From: Bdellovibrionales bacterium RBG_16_40_8
GTDB taxonomy: Bacteria; Bdellovibrionota; Bdellovibrionia; Bdellovibrionales; UBA1609
Assembly (NCBI GenBank): GCA_001769925.1
Contig: MEPT01000026.1
Location: 10,103 to 16,361 of the forward strand
Length of the DNA: 6,259 nt
Direction of reading: 5' to 3'
Part shown: piece by piece, positions 1-5,655 of the stretch
Position numbering within the stretch: position 1 is the stretch's first letter
Layout of the letters: each line of letters begins with the position of its first letter
Notes under the pieces: generated by a model
What the model saw: the letters and a program-made list of their open reading frames with translations, nothing else
Databases searched by the model: none
What the model was told of the DNA's origin: nothing
Made by a program: the position numbers and the translations under genes

Positions 1-987
1 CAATTTAACAGTTACCTTGCCATCTACATCATCAGAAATAACAAGATTGACGCCGCTTTCTTCGGCTATAAATGAGATAACGTCTCGCACATCAGCATCG
101 TTAGTTTGAATAGAAATTGGTCGTCCATAAAACTTGCCGCTACCGGTAAGAAACTCGTCTAGAGTGCGCGCTGAAAGAACTTTATCATCTTTTCTGGCCT
201 CTTTAACATTATATGAAGCTTCGTCAGATGATGAACCGGCGTAAGTATCATCAGCCTCCTCAATCTCAGGTTTAGCATTTACTGCAACAGTAACCTCTGG
301 CGATTGCCCAGGCGGCATAATAAGTAGAGTGCTGCCTTCTTGGGTGACTACGGGTTCTCCTGATTTTTTTAATTGCAATACGATTCGCGAAACATTACCG
401 CCGGGGTTTTGATAGGCATTAACTGTACCAAAAGCCCCTGTAAAATCTTTCATAATAAATGGCCGGCGTAACGACTCTGAAAGTGTAGCGTTTTTAATTT
501 CAATCACATATTGATTGGTATCTTCGTTTGCGCGTACGTTGTAGACCGCTGGTATTGCTGTTTTAATTTCAATGGTGCCACCATTAGCAGACGATAAATA
601 ATTAATCGCAGTTACGCTATTTGGTAGTGCAGTATTTTCAGTTATCAGATCTTCTGAAACCTGTGGCTCTTCGGGAGCTGGAGTTTCTTGTGCTTGAAGC
701 TCTTCTTGAAACGGTTCTTCTCGTAGCTGTTCGTCTTTTATCGGTTCGTCTTTTATCGGTTCGTCTTTTATCTGCCCGTCAGCAAAATCCTCAAGTTCAG
801 TTTCGGTATTATCTTCGTCCATATCGCTCTTTGCCTGCTTTCCAGCAGCATCTTCAGTAGCGTCTTCGGTCAATTCGCTAAAGGATTCGTCATCTGCATT
901 TTTTGTGCTCGCACAGGACACAAGTGTTATCGCCATAAGACCAATACAAATAAAGTTTAAGATAGAACTGCGCTTATTTTTTGTCAT
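1..987 (-). CDS. pilQ: Type IV pilus secretin PilQ, N-terminal part (gene runs off left edge)
   Basis: This is the outer-membrane secretin through which the pilus passes. Only the first 329 codons are in the window, so the pore-forming secretin domain lies outside. Residues 8-24 are a hydrophobic signal peptide ending in the lipobox LVSC, with C25 as the predicted lipidation site and Ala at +2. Residues 27-120 are a strongly acidic, probably disordered linker with an IKDEP tandem repeat. Residues about 124-226 resemble an AMIN domain, which binds peptidoglycan in this family. Residues about 288-329 (RPISIQTNDADVRDVISFIA and onward) are the start of the STN/secretin N domain typical of PilQ. 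The ATG start is supported by an AGGAG box 8 nt upstream and by the signal peptide beginning there. The gene is last in the visible pilMNOPQ block, 14 nt after pilP. Identity is secure from domain order and context. The lipoprotein call rests on the motif alone. Confidence 0.93.
   Translation of the reverse strand, partial: MTKNKRSSILNFICIGLMAITLVSCASTKNADDESFSELTEDATEDAAGKQAKSDMDEDNTETELEDFADGQIKDEPIKDEPIKDEQLREEPFQEELQAQETPAPEEPQVSEDLITENTALPNSVTAINYLSSANGGTIEIKTAIPAVYNVRANEDTNQYVIEIKNATLSESLRRPFIMKDFTGAFGTVNAYQNPGGNVSRIVLQLKKSGEPVVTQEGSTLLIMPPGQSPEVTVAVNAKPEIEEADDTYAGSSSDEASYNVKEARKDDKVLSARTLDEFLTGSGKFYGRPISIQTNDADVRDVISFIAEESGVNLVISDDVDGKVTVKL
730..774 (-). repeat. 15-bp in-frame tandem repeat, three copies, in pilQ
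   Basis: On the plus strand the unit TTCGTCTTTTATCGG occurs at 730-744 and 745-759 as exact copies. At 760-774 it recurs with one change (CTG for CGG at the end). Read on the coding strand it gives repeated I-K-D-E-P units at about PilQ residues 73-87. Because the unit is five codons, gain or loss of copies keeps the reading frame. The repeat lies in the acidic linker between the lipidated N-terminus and the AMIN domain, so copy number would change linker length only. Confidence 0.9.
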
Positions 988-995
988 TCGTGACA

Positions 996-1000
996 CTCCT
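996..1000 (-). promoter_or_regulatory. Ribosome binding site of pilQ
   Basis: The coding strand reads AGGAG, with 8 nt to the ATG at 987. It fills most of the 14-nt gap after the pilP stop. It is the best Shine-Dalgarno match near any start in the window and fixes the pilQ start. Confidence 0.75.
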
Positions 1001-1001
1001 G

Positions 1002-1685
1002 TTATTTGCCTATATGCAAAACTCTTGTTGAGTATGTATTTTCGCCATTAAATGTTGTCATTTCAACAACAACTACTTCTCCTTCGCGAATCGCCGCTAC
1101 GTATCCGTGCTTACGACCAATACGCTCATCTTTACCTAAAATATGCACTTCACCGTTAGGATCAATGATCATTGCCTTGGGTGTCCTTATATCCCACATA
1201 ATGCCTGCCAATTTGAGCTCATCTAAATCGTAATGTTCAAGGGGCGTTCCTGGCAAAAGCGGATCAAGCTGAGATCCTTCACTGGTTCGCGGTAAACGAA
1301 ATGGATTTCTTCTACCTTCTCTGGTGTCAAAAACATAGGGCTCGAGAAACGGTAAACTATCAGCATAAGGTGTCGTCGTAATTGGTGATTCTGCAGATGT
1401 TGATTGTTCTATAGGCCCCTGTGACTCAGTTGACGTCGATGCAGTTTGATTATCCGCAGGTACTGTTTTTGCCGCATTTTGCACGGCATTTAAAAGAGCG
1501 TTGGGAACAGCAATTTTTGCAGCTTCGGGAGATATAATTTCTTTATGCTCTTGGGTATTTTCTAGATCCTGAGCGGATTGCGAATGAGATGGGCGCACTA
1601 TATGAGATGTAATAAAAATAGCTAATAATAAACTAATAACCCCCACAAACACGTATAATAGCGGCGAAAAAATACGCTCAGTCAT
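1002..1685 (-). CDS. pilP: Type IV pilus assembly protein PilP, membrane-anchored form
   Basis: PilP is the periplasmic link between the PilN-PilO inner-membrane complex and the PilQ secretin. The 227-residue protein has a hydrophobic segment at about residues 8-30 and a low-complexity Ser/Thr/Gln/Ala-rich linker at about 33-110. The conserved PilP region follows: EGRRNPFRLP near 123-132, then LEHYDLDELKLAGIMWD (149-165) and a C-terminal beta domain (about 170-225) with G-x-D-x-x-I-G-R-K-H-G. Usual PilP proteins are lipoproteins, but this one has no cysteine at all, so it should be held by an uncleaved transmembrane helix. The start chosen is the ATG at 1685, which overlaps the pilO stop by 8 nt and has AAAAGGA 8 nt upstream. 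The open frame extends to an ATG at 1760, but that would place 25 extra charged residues before the membrane segment with no support. Confidence 0.9.
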   Translation of the reverse strand: MTERIFSPLLYVFVGVISLLLAIFITSHIVRPSHSQSAQDLENTQEHKEIISPEAAKIAVPNALLNAVQNAAKTVPADNQTASTSTESQGPIEQSTSAESPITTTPYADSLPFLEPYVFDTREGRRNPFRLPRTSEGSQLDPLLPGTPLEHYDLDELKLAGIMWDIRTPKAMIIDPNGEVHILGKDERIGRKHGYVAAIREGEVVVVEMTTFNGENTYSTRVLHIGK

Positions 1686-2331
1686 TATCACCGTCCTTTT
1701 TATTACCCCTCCCTCCGCCAGTTTCATCTTTTGTAATCTCATGTGAGTATCGATAAGCAACCAAGGTGGCTTTTAAATTTATATTGGGCACCACCGAAAC
1801 TGATTGCGGCTGTCCTCCTTTTGCAGACACTGCAAATGTCATTTTGCTTGCGGTTATAATTTTATCCATCCGGGTCATGTTCGATAAAAAAAGCATTATC
1901 TGCCCGTAGGTCCCGGTAAGATCGATATCTATTGGTACTTCTTCATAAAATGATTTTCCACTATCATTCTGTTGAGAGCGCGTGCTTGGCCTAGAAACTA
2001 ATCCGTTAATTTCGACGCCAACCCCTTTTGCCTCAACAGAAATAGTTCGCATCATATCATTAGCATCAAGTTTTTCAGGTATTGCTTGCAAAACCTTCTG
2101 CATTTCGACTTCACGATTACTCATTGTTTTTTCATAACGCTCGGCATCTGCAATAGCTTTTTTAACGCTTTCAATCTCGTTTTTACTTTGTAAAATTTCG
2201 TCATTAACCGCGCTAATTTGTTGCTCAAGTTTACTGCCTCCGTCGTAATAGGCAGAATAGTAAGTCGCTCCGATAACAAGACCGATAATAAACGCACGGC
2301 CAAAAGCTAATCCTTGAAATATCTTTAACAT
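1678..2331 (-). CDS. pilO: Type IV pilus inner-membrane assembly protein PilO
   Basis: PilO pairs with PilN in the inner membrane and forms the periplasmic alignment complex that connects the motor platform with PilP and PilQ. The 217-residue protein has a short cytoplasmic tail and one transmembrane helix at about 12-28. A charged coiled coil follows at about 33-82 (KLEQQISAVNDEILQSKNEI and on). The ferredoxin-like core is at about 85-195, with the typical PilO signature FYEEVPIDIDLTGTYGQIMLFL (split here as FYEEVPID, 128-135, and LTGTYGQIMLFL, 138-149) and a following region with RMDKI. The C-terminal tail (about 203-217) is Gly/Lys/Asp-rich and is encoded by the purine-rich stretch that also contains the pilP ribosome binding site. 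It begins 2 nt after the pilN stop, and its end overlaps pilP by 8 nt. Length is normal for the family. Confidence 0.92.
   Translation of the reverse strand: MLKIFQGLAFGRAFIIGLVIGATYYSAYYDGGSKLEQQISAVNDEILQSKNEIESVKKAIADAERYEKTMSNREVEMQKVLQAIPEKLDANDMMRTISVEAKGVGVEINGLVSRPSTRSQQNDSGKSFYEEVPIDIDLTGTYGQIMLFLSNMTRMDKIITASKMTFAVSAKGGQPQSVSVVPNINLKATLVAYRYSHEITKDETGGGRGNKKDGDND
1694..1700 (-). promoter_or_regulatory. Ribosome binding site of pilP inside the pilO 3' end
   Basis: The coding strand reads AAAAGGA, 8 nt before the ATG at 1685. It lies inside the last codons of pilO. It decides between the ATG at 1685 and the longer open frame starting at 1760. A second purine tract (GGAGGGAGGGG) lies further upstream, around 1706-1716. 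Confidence 0.65.
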
Positions 2332-2333
2332 AT

Positions 2334-2960
2334 CTAGTCCGCACCTGTTAGTGTACTTGAAATTGTAAAAGCCTTCACCGTTCCCTTGTCTAACTTTTCT
2401 TCAACCGCCTTGAGTAATATGACGTTTTTAAAATAAGATTTACCCTCTAGCGTTTCAATAAATTTACTTAATTGATCATCAGCAATAGTGCCGCCCTCAA
2501 TTTTCAACTCTGTTTCATTGAAATCAAGCGATTTTAACCAAACTTTTTCAGGAATAATATTTTGAATGTAATCGACAACTCTAATTTCGCGAAGCCTAGT
2601 CATTGATAGATCTTTAATGCCCTTGATACGTGCCTCTAACTCTAAAATCTTTTTTTGCATCTCACGCGCTTTGCCAACTATTGGTTTTTTCTTTTCAAGT
2701 TCTTGCGCCCACTTAGTTTTTTCTGCGCCCAATTGATTTAATTTTTCTTGTAGACTACTTACGTTATACCCGTCATAAACCATGAGCATTACTGTGGTTA
2801 AAAAAATTAGCACTATTTTTACGATAGCATCTCGACCTAGGCCGCCTGTGTCTTCAAGCGTTGCCTCATCAAACGACACCTCATAATTGATTTCAGTTGC
2901 TGCAGTCTTGACAGTAGAGCCGCCACTGCCGCGATTCTTCAATAGATTTACCTTAATCAT
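2334..2960 (-). CDS. pilN: Type IV pilus inner-membrane assembly protein PilN
   Basis: PilN is a bitopic inner-membrane protein. Its cytoplasmic N-terminus docks into PilM and its periplasmic part pairs with PilO. The N-terminus MIKVNLLKNRG is a form of the conserved INLLP motif, with Lys in place of the usual Pro. The transmembrane helix is at about residues 46-65, followed by a coiled coil at about 66-115. The ferredoxin-like domain is at about 125-205, with the family-typical IIPEKVWLKSL (135-145) and IEGGTIADDQLSKFIETLEG (154-173). About 35 residues, partly acidic, lie between the NLL motif and the membrane helix, which is longer than in the PilN proteins I know. The start at 2960 gives an ATGA overlap with the pilM stop and places the motif at the very N-terminus. 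No strong Shine-Dalgarno precedes it, so translation is probably coupled to pilM. Confidence 0.92.
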   Translation of the reverse strand: MIKVNLLKNRGSGGSTVKTAATEINYEVSFDEATLEDTGGLGRDAIVKIVLIFLTTVMLMVYDGYNVSSLQEKLNQLGAEKTKWAQELEKKKPIVGKAREMQKKILELEARIKGIKDLSMTRLREIRVVDYIQNIIPEKVWLKSLDFNETELKIEGGTIADDQLSKFIETLEGKSYFKNVILLKAVEEKLDKGTVKAFTISSTLTGAD

Positions 2961-4012
2961 GCATCGCTCACATCTCTTAACCCAAGACCGATCGACACAG
3001 CAGCAAAATCTCGAATTTGATTTAAGTACTCTTGAGAGAACACCTTAGTACTTGCCCTGACTTTAAGAAATGGATCTAATTTTTCGCAAGGTAAAATTTT
3101 TGAAACTACATCTAAGAAACCATAAGTTTTCGCCCCACCGCCTGTGACAAAACAGCGCGTAATGTTTTGTGATTTAGTAGAATTAAGAAAAAAATCAAAA
3201 CTTGATTTAAGCTCCTCACATATCACATCGTTAGTGGCCTTGATCACGCTCTTTGCCTCTTCTGGTACTGTTCTTCCTGATGCAGCTCCCAACTTCATCG
3301 CCTCAGCTTCTTCTAGGCTAATATTTAAGCTTTTTTGCAGATCCAATGTATAGTTCAAACCTCCGACTGGAATATCGCGAAGAAAAACCACCTCAGTATT
3401 TTCAATACCCACCATAGTCGTAGCAGTAGCTCCGGCATTTAACAAAACCACCGTTTGTCCACTCATATCACCATAATTAGTCTTAAAACAGTTAACCAAA
3501 GCAAATCCACTTACATCAAGCACCGCGCAGTTTAATCCCGACAGTGCTAAAGCCTCAGTGTATTTGATAACGTGCGCCTGCACAGCCGCCACAAGCAGAA
3601 GATCCATGTTTTCTTTGTTGCTGCTTGCGCCTTTTAATACCTCGTAGCCTAGATTAACTTCGTTTATATCGTAGGGTATGTACTGCTCTGCCTCCCAACG
3701 AATTTGATCAGCAATAAGATTTTCGTCCATTCGTGGTATAGTTATACGTTTAACTATAACGCTTGTCCCACCAAGTCCTGTTGCTGCATGTTTTCGTTTT
3801 GTTTTTATTTTTAAAAGTAACTCACGTATGGCTGTTGATATAATTTGCGGATCTACTATATCACCATTCACGTAAGACTGCGGCGGCGTCGGAACAATAC
3901 CAAAGGCGATTAGGGTTGAACTTTTTTTACCCACATCGAGTTCAGCTGCCTTGATGCTGCTTGAGCCAATATCAAGACCAATTATCTTTTTTTTACCAAA
4001 AAACGATATCAT
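2957..4012 (-). CDS. pilM: Type IV pilus assembly protein PilM (actin-like ATP-binding)
   Basis: PilM is a cytoplasmic actin/FtsA-fold protein that binds the N-terminal tail of PilN and couples the assembly ATPases to the envelope complex. The 351 residues match the usual length. The first phosphate loop is IIGLDIGSSSIKAAEL (10-25). The PilM-typical segment QIRWEAEQYIPYDINEVNLG is at 103-122. The second phosphate region is LLNAGATATTMVGIEN (190-205), with Asn192 where many actin-fold relatives have Asp. The adenosine motif FVTGGGAKTYGF is at 288-299. The ATG at 4012 is the only in-frame start nearby and gives the expected N-terminus. The AAGG before it directly abuts the ATG, so the ribosome binding site is poor. 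It is the first gene of the pilMNOPQ block and follows an 80-nt gap with a candidate promoter. Confidence 0.95.
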   Translation of the reverse strand: MISFFGKKKIIGLDIGSSSIKAAELDVGKKSSTLIAFGIVPTPPQSYVNGDIVDPQIISTAIRELLLKIKTKRKHAATGLGGTSVIVKRITIPRMDENLIADQIRWEAEQYIPYDINEVNLGYEVLKGASSNKENMDLLLVAAVQAHVIKYTEALALSGLNCAVLDVSGFALVNCFKTNYGDMSGQTVVLLNAGATATTMVGIENTEVVFLRDIPVGGLNYTLDLQKSLNISLEEAEAMKLGAASGRTVPEEAKSVIKATNDVICEELKSSFDFFLNSTKSQNITRCFVTGGGAKTYGFLDVVSKILPCEKLDPFLKVRASTKVFSQEYLNQIRDFAAVSIGLGLRDVSDA

Positions 4013-4060
4013 CCTTGACCAACCGTGGCCTCATGCCATTTTAGCTAACTACTTAATCCC

Positions 4061-4089
4061 ATTAAAGATTAGATCGGACTCGACATCAA
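4061..4089 (-). promoter_or_regulatory. Candidate sigma70-type promoter for pilMNOPQ
   Basis: The 80-nt gap between pilD and pilM (4013-4092) is the only real intergenic space in the window. On the coding strand it contains TTGATG (4089-4084) as a -35 box, a 17-nt spacer, and TTTAAT (4066-4061) as a -10 box with one mismatch to TATAAT. Transcription would start near 4054, about 40 nt before the pilM ATG. No intrinsic terminator is visible in the gap, so readthrough from pilD into pilM remains likely. In an AT-rich genome such matches arise by chance, hence the modest confidence. Confidence 0.4.
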
Positions 4090-4092
4090 ATG

Positions 4093-4884
4093 TCAATTCG
4101 TCGTTCCGAGGGAGGGAATGAACAAATATATATATAATTCTGAAAGCTCTTTGCCGCAAAATATATATAGCAAAGCCCCAAGTGCCAGATAGGGTCCAAA
4201 CGGTATCGCGTGTGACAGACCATCTTTTTTCTTAATCATGCTCACTGAGCCTACAATGCTCCCGATAACACTAGAGCTTAGCACTACAAACGGGACTGAA
4301 GTCCAGCCCAAAAGGGCCCCAATCCAGGCAAGAAGCTTTATATCTCCGCCACCCATGCCCTCTTGCTTGCGAAGAGCCGAATAAATAACAGCAACAGCAT
4401 AAAGCGAGCCGCCGCCTAAAAGCATTCCCCAAAGAGATGAAAGAAAATCTCGTTCTGGATTAATTAACGCCCCGGTTAGCCCCAACACTATTCCTGAAAG
4501 CGTAAATACATCAGGTAAAATCATATGATCAAAATCAATAAAACTTACAGTGACCAATCCAAAAGTGAAAACTAAATACTCTAGCAGAAGCCAAGAAAAG
4601 CCGAGTTTTAAATATAGACCCAAAAATAAACTAGCCATAATTAACTCAACCAGTGGGTAGCGAAATGAATAACTTGCTCTACATTTACGACAACGGCCAC
4701 GCAGTAAAAACCAAGATATAATAGGAATATTGTCTGTCCAGGCGATTGATTGCCCACAAGCCATACAGCGACTGCGTGGTGTGATTATGCTTTCACCTTT
4801 TGGTAATCGATAAATAACTACGTTGGCAAAACTACCAAAACATGCGCCAAACACAAAAAAATAAAAGCCGATTACGCTACCCAA
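4093..4884 (-). CDS. pilD: Prepilin peptidase / N-methyltransferase PilD (A24 family), TTG start
   Basis: PilD is the inner-membrane aspartic peptidase that removes the leader of type IV prepilins and methylates the new N-terminal residue. The 263-residue protein has the full bacterial form. An N-terminal membrane segment with GACFGSFANVVIYRLP (13-28) comes first. A cytoplasmic zinc-binding domain follows with two CxxC pairs (C40/C43 and C65/C68). The A24 peptidase core then has the catalytic aspartates D117 in FIDFDHMILPD and D181 in GMGGGDIKLL. About seven to eight membrane helices are predicted by eye. The start codon is TTG at 4884 and overlaps the permease stop by 8 nt. There is no in-frame ATG before codon 42, and an upstream in-frame stop lies at 4903-4905. 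A GTG at codon 11 is the only other option, but it would cut into the first helix. Only a weak GAGAG precedes the TTG, which suggests translational coupling and low output. Confidence 0.95.
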   Translation of the reverse strand: MGSVIGFYFFVFGACFGSFANVVIYRLPKGESIITPRSRCMACGQSIAWTDNIPIISWFLLRGRCRKCRASYSFRYPLVELIMASLFLGLYLKLGFSWLLLEYLVFTFGLVTVSFIDFDHMILPDVFTLSGIVLGLTGALINPERDFLSSLWGMLLGGGSLYAVAVIYSALRKQEGMGGGDIKLLAWIGALLGWTSVPFVVLSSSVIGSIVGSVSMIKKKDGLSHAIPFGPYLALGALLYIFCGKELSELYIYLFIPSLGTTN

Positions 4885-5650
4885 GATCTCTCTTTCGTAA
4901 AATTATCGCAGCAAGAGTAATAAGAAGTGCCATCCAGGCAAACCCATAAAGCGTGCTATACATAACATCGTGATACGGCACAGGATCATTGTAAACAAAA
5001 AGTGAGCGCCAATTAAATAATTCGAAATTTGGCAAAGTGGTTTTTACCGCCTGCGAAAGCAGAATAAAGGCTGGCGCCTCACTCTTCGTGGCAAAAAATT
5101 TAAGACTGTCTTGCCAATGACCAATTAAAAAAACACCGATTACAAATGAAACCGAAAGCATCGGAGAAGAAAAACAACCAAAAAAAAGTGTGAACGACAT
5201 AAGAATTCCGGCTTCAAGTAAAATGCCATATAGACCAACAAGAAAAGACTCATTAAAAGTCATTTGCATAGCCCAAAGAATGCACCCCAACACGATAGAT
5301 AATAAAATACTGGCTACAAAAATAACTGCCATTAGCCCAAAACTTTTGCCCACTATAAATTGCGTGCGTGAAATAGGTCTTGCAAGTAACGTAAGTATAG
5401 TTTTTTTCTCAATTTCTCTACCCACTAAGGTACTGCCAACAAAGATTGAAAGTATAACTGCACTTAGGTGAATGGCAGTAAAGCCAAAGTCTATTGTAAT
5501 TCGCGTTTGCTCAGCAAAACTTAATTGGCCAAGTGCTAGGCTAAGCCCTATTAACATTACCGCAAACACCATGATGCCATATAAAATGCGATCACGAATA
5601 ATTTCTCTATAGGTATTTTTTGCGATAATCCGAATGATCTTTAATGTCAT
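4877..5650 (-). CDS. pilI: ABC-2 type transporter permease, PilI-like, linked to the pilus locus
   Basis: This is the membrane subunit of the ABC exporter encoded together with the ATPase 5 nt upstream. The 257-residue protein has a cytoplasmic N-terminus (IIRIIAKNTYREIIRDRILY, 5-24) and about six transmembrane helices (roughly 23-42, 57-77, 104-127, 137-160, 163-180 and 231-253). After the second helix comes the typical NosY/ABC-2 coupling segment VGREIEKKTILTLLARPISR (76-95). The ATG start at 5650 fits the family N-terminus. Its stop overlaps the pilD TTG by 8 nt. The symbol follows the M. xanthus order pilG-pilH-pilI-pilD and is given by position and family, not by close sequence recognition. 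It is not the chemotaxis-like PilI of Pseudomonas. In M. xanthus this transporter is required for piliation. The substrate cannot be read from the sequence. Confidence 0.82.
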   Translation of the reverse strand: MTLKIIRIIAKNTYREIIRDRILYGIMVFAVMLIGLSLALGQLSFAEQTRITIDFGFTAIHLSAVILSIFVGSTLVGREIEKKTILTLLARPISRTQFIVGKSFGLMAVIFVASILLSIVLGCILWAMQMTFNESFLVGLYGILLEAGILMSFTLFFGCFSSPMLSVSFVIGVFLIGHWQDSLKFFATKSEAPAFILLSQAVKTTLPNFELFNWRSLFVYNDPVPYHDVMYSTLYGFAWMALLITLAAIILRKRDLG

Positions 5651-5655
5651 GTCGT

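Noticed and set aside
621..860. Plus-strand open frame with repeated RLLSV units
   Set aside because: It is the antisense reading of the pilQ linker, and the repeats come from the 15-bp tandem repeat. There is no ribosome site or family match, and pilQ on the other strand is certain.
1686..1760. Longer pilP start at 1760
   Set aside because: It would overlap pilO by 83 nt and add 25 non-conserved residues. The ATG at 1685 has a well-placed AAAAGGA and directly precedes the membrane segment.
3144..3353. Plus-strand open frames at 1006-1233, 3144-3353 and 5190-5471, and minus-strand frame at 2121-2303
   Set aside because: All lie inside strongly supported genes in other frames and show no recognisable domain or start signal.
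3431..3441. Asn192 of PilM in place of Asp in the second phosphate motif as a sign of lost ATP binding
   Set aside because: From memory, Asn at this position also occurs in other PilM proteins, and the remaining nucleotide-binding motifs are intact, so there is no basis to call it inactive.
3987..3994. A8 run near the start of pilM as a phase-variation tract
   Set aside because: Eight adenines encoding KKK are common in AT-rich genomes, and there is no supporting sign such as an out-of-frame allele.
4149..4175. Inverted repeat CTTTGC...GCAAAG flanking AT-dinucleotide runs near the pilD 3' end, as a possible terminator
   Set aside because: The stem is only 6 bp with a 15-nt loop and no following U-run, and it lies within codons for the last PilD membrane segment.
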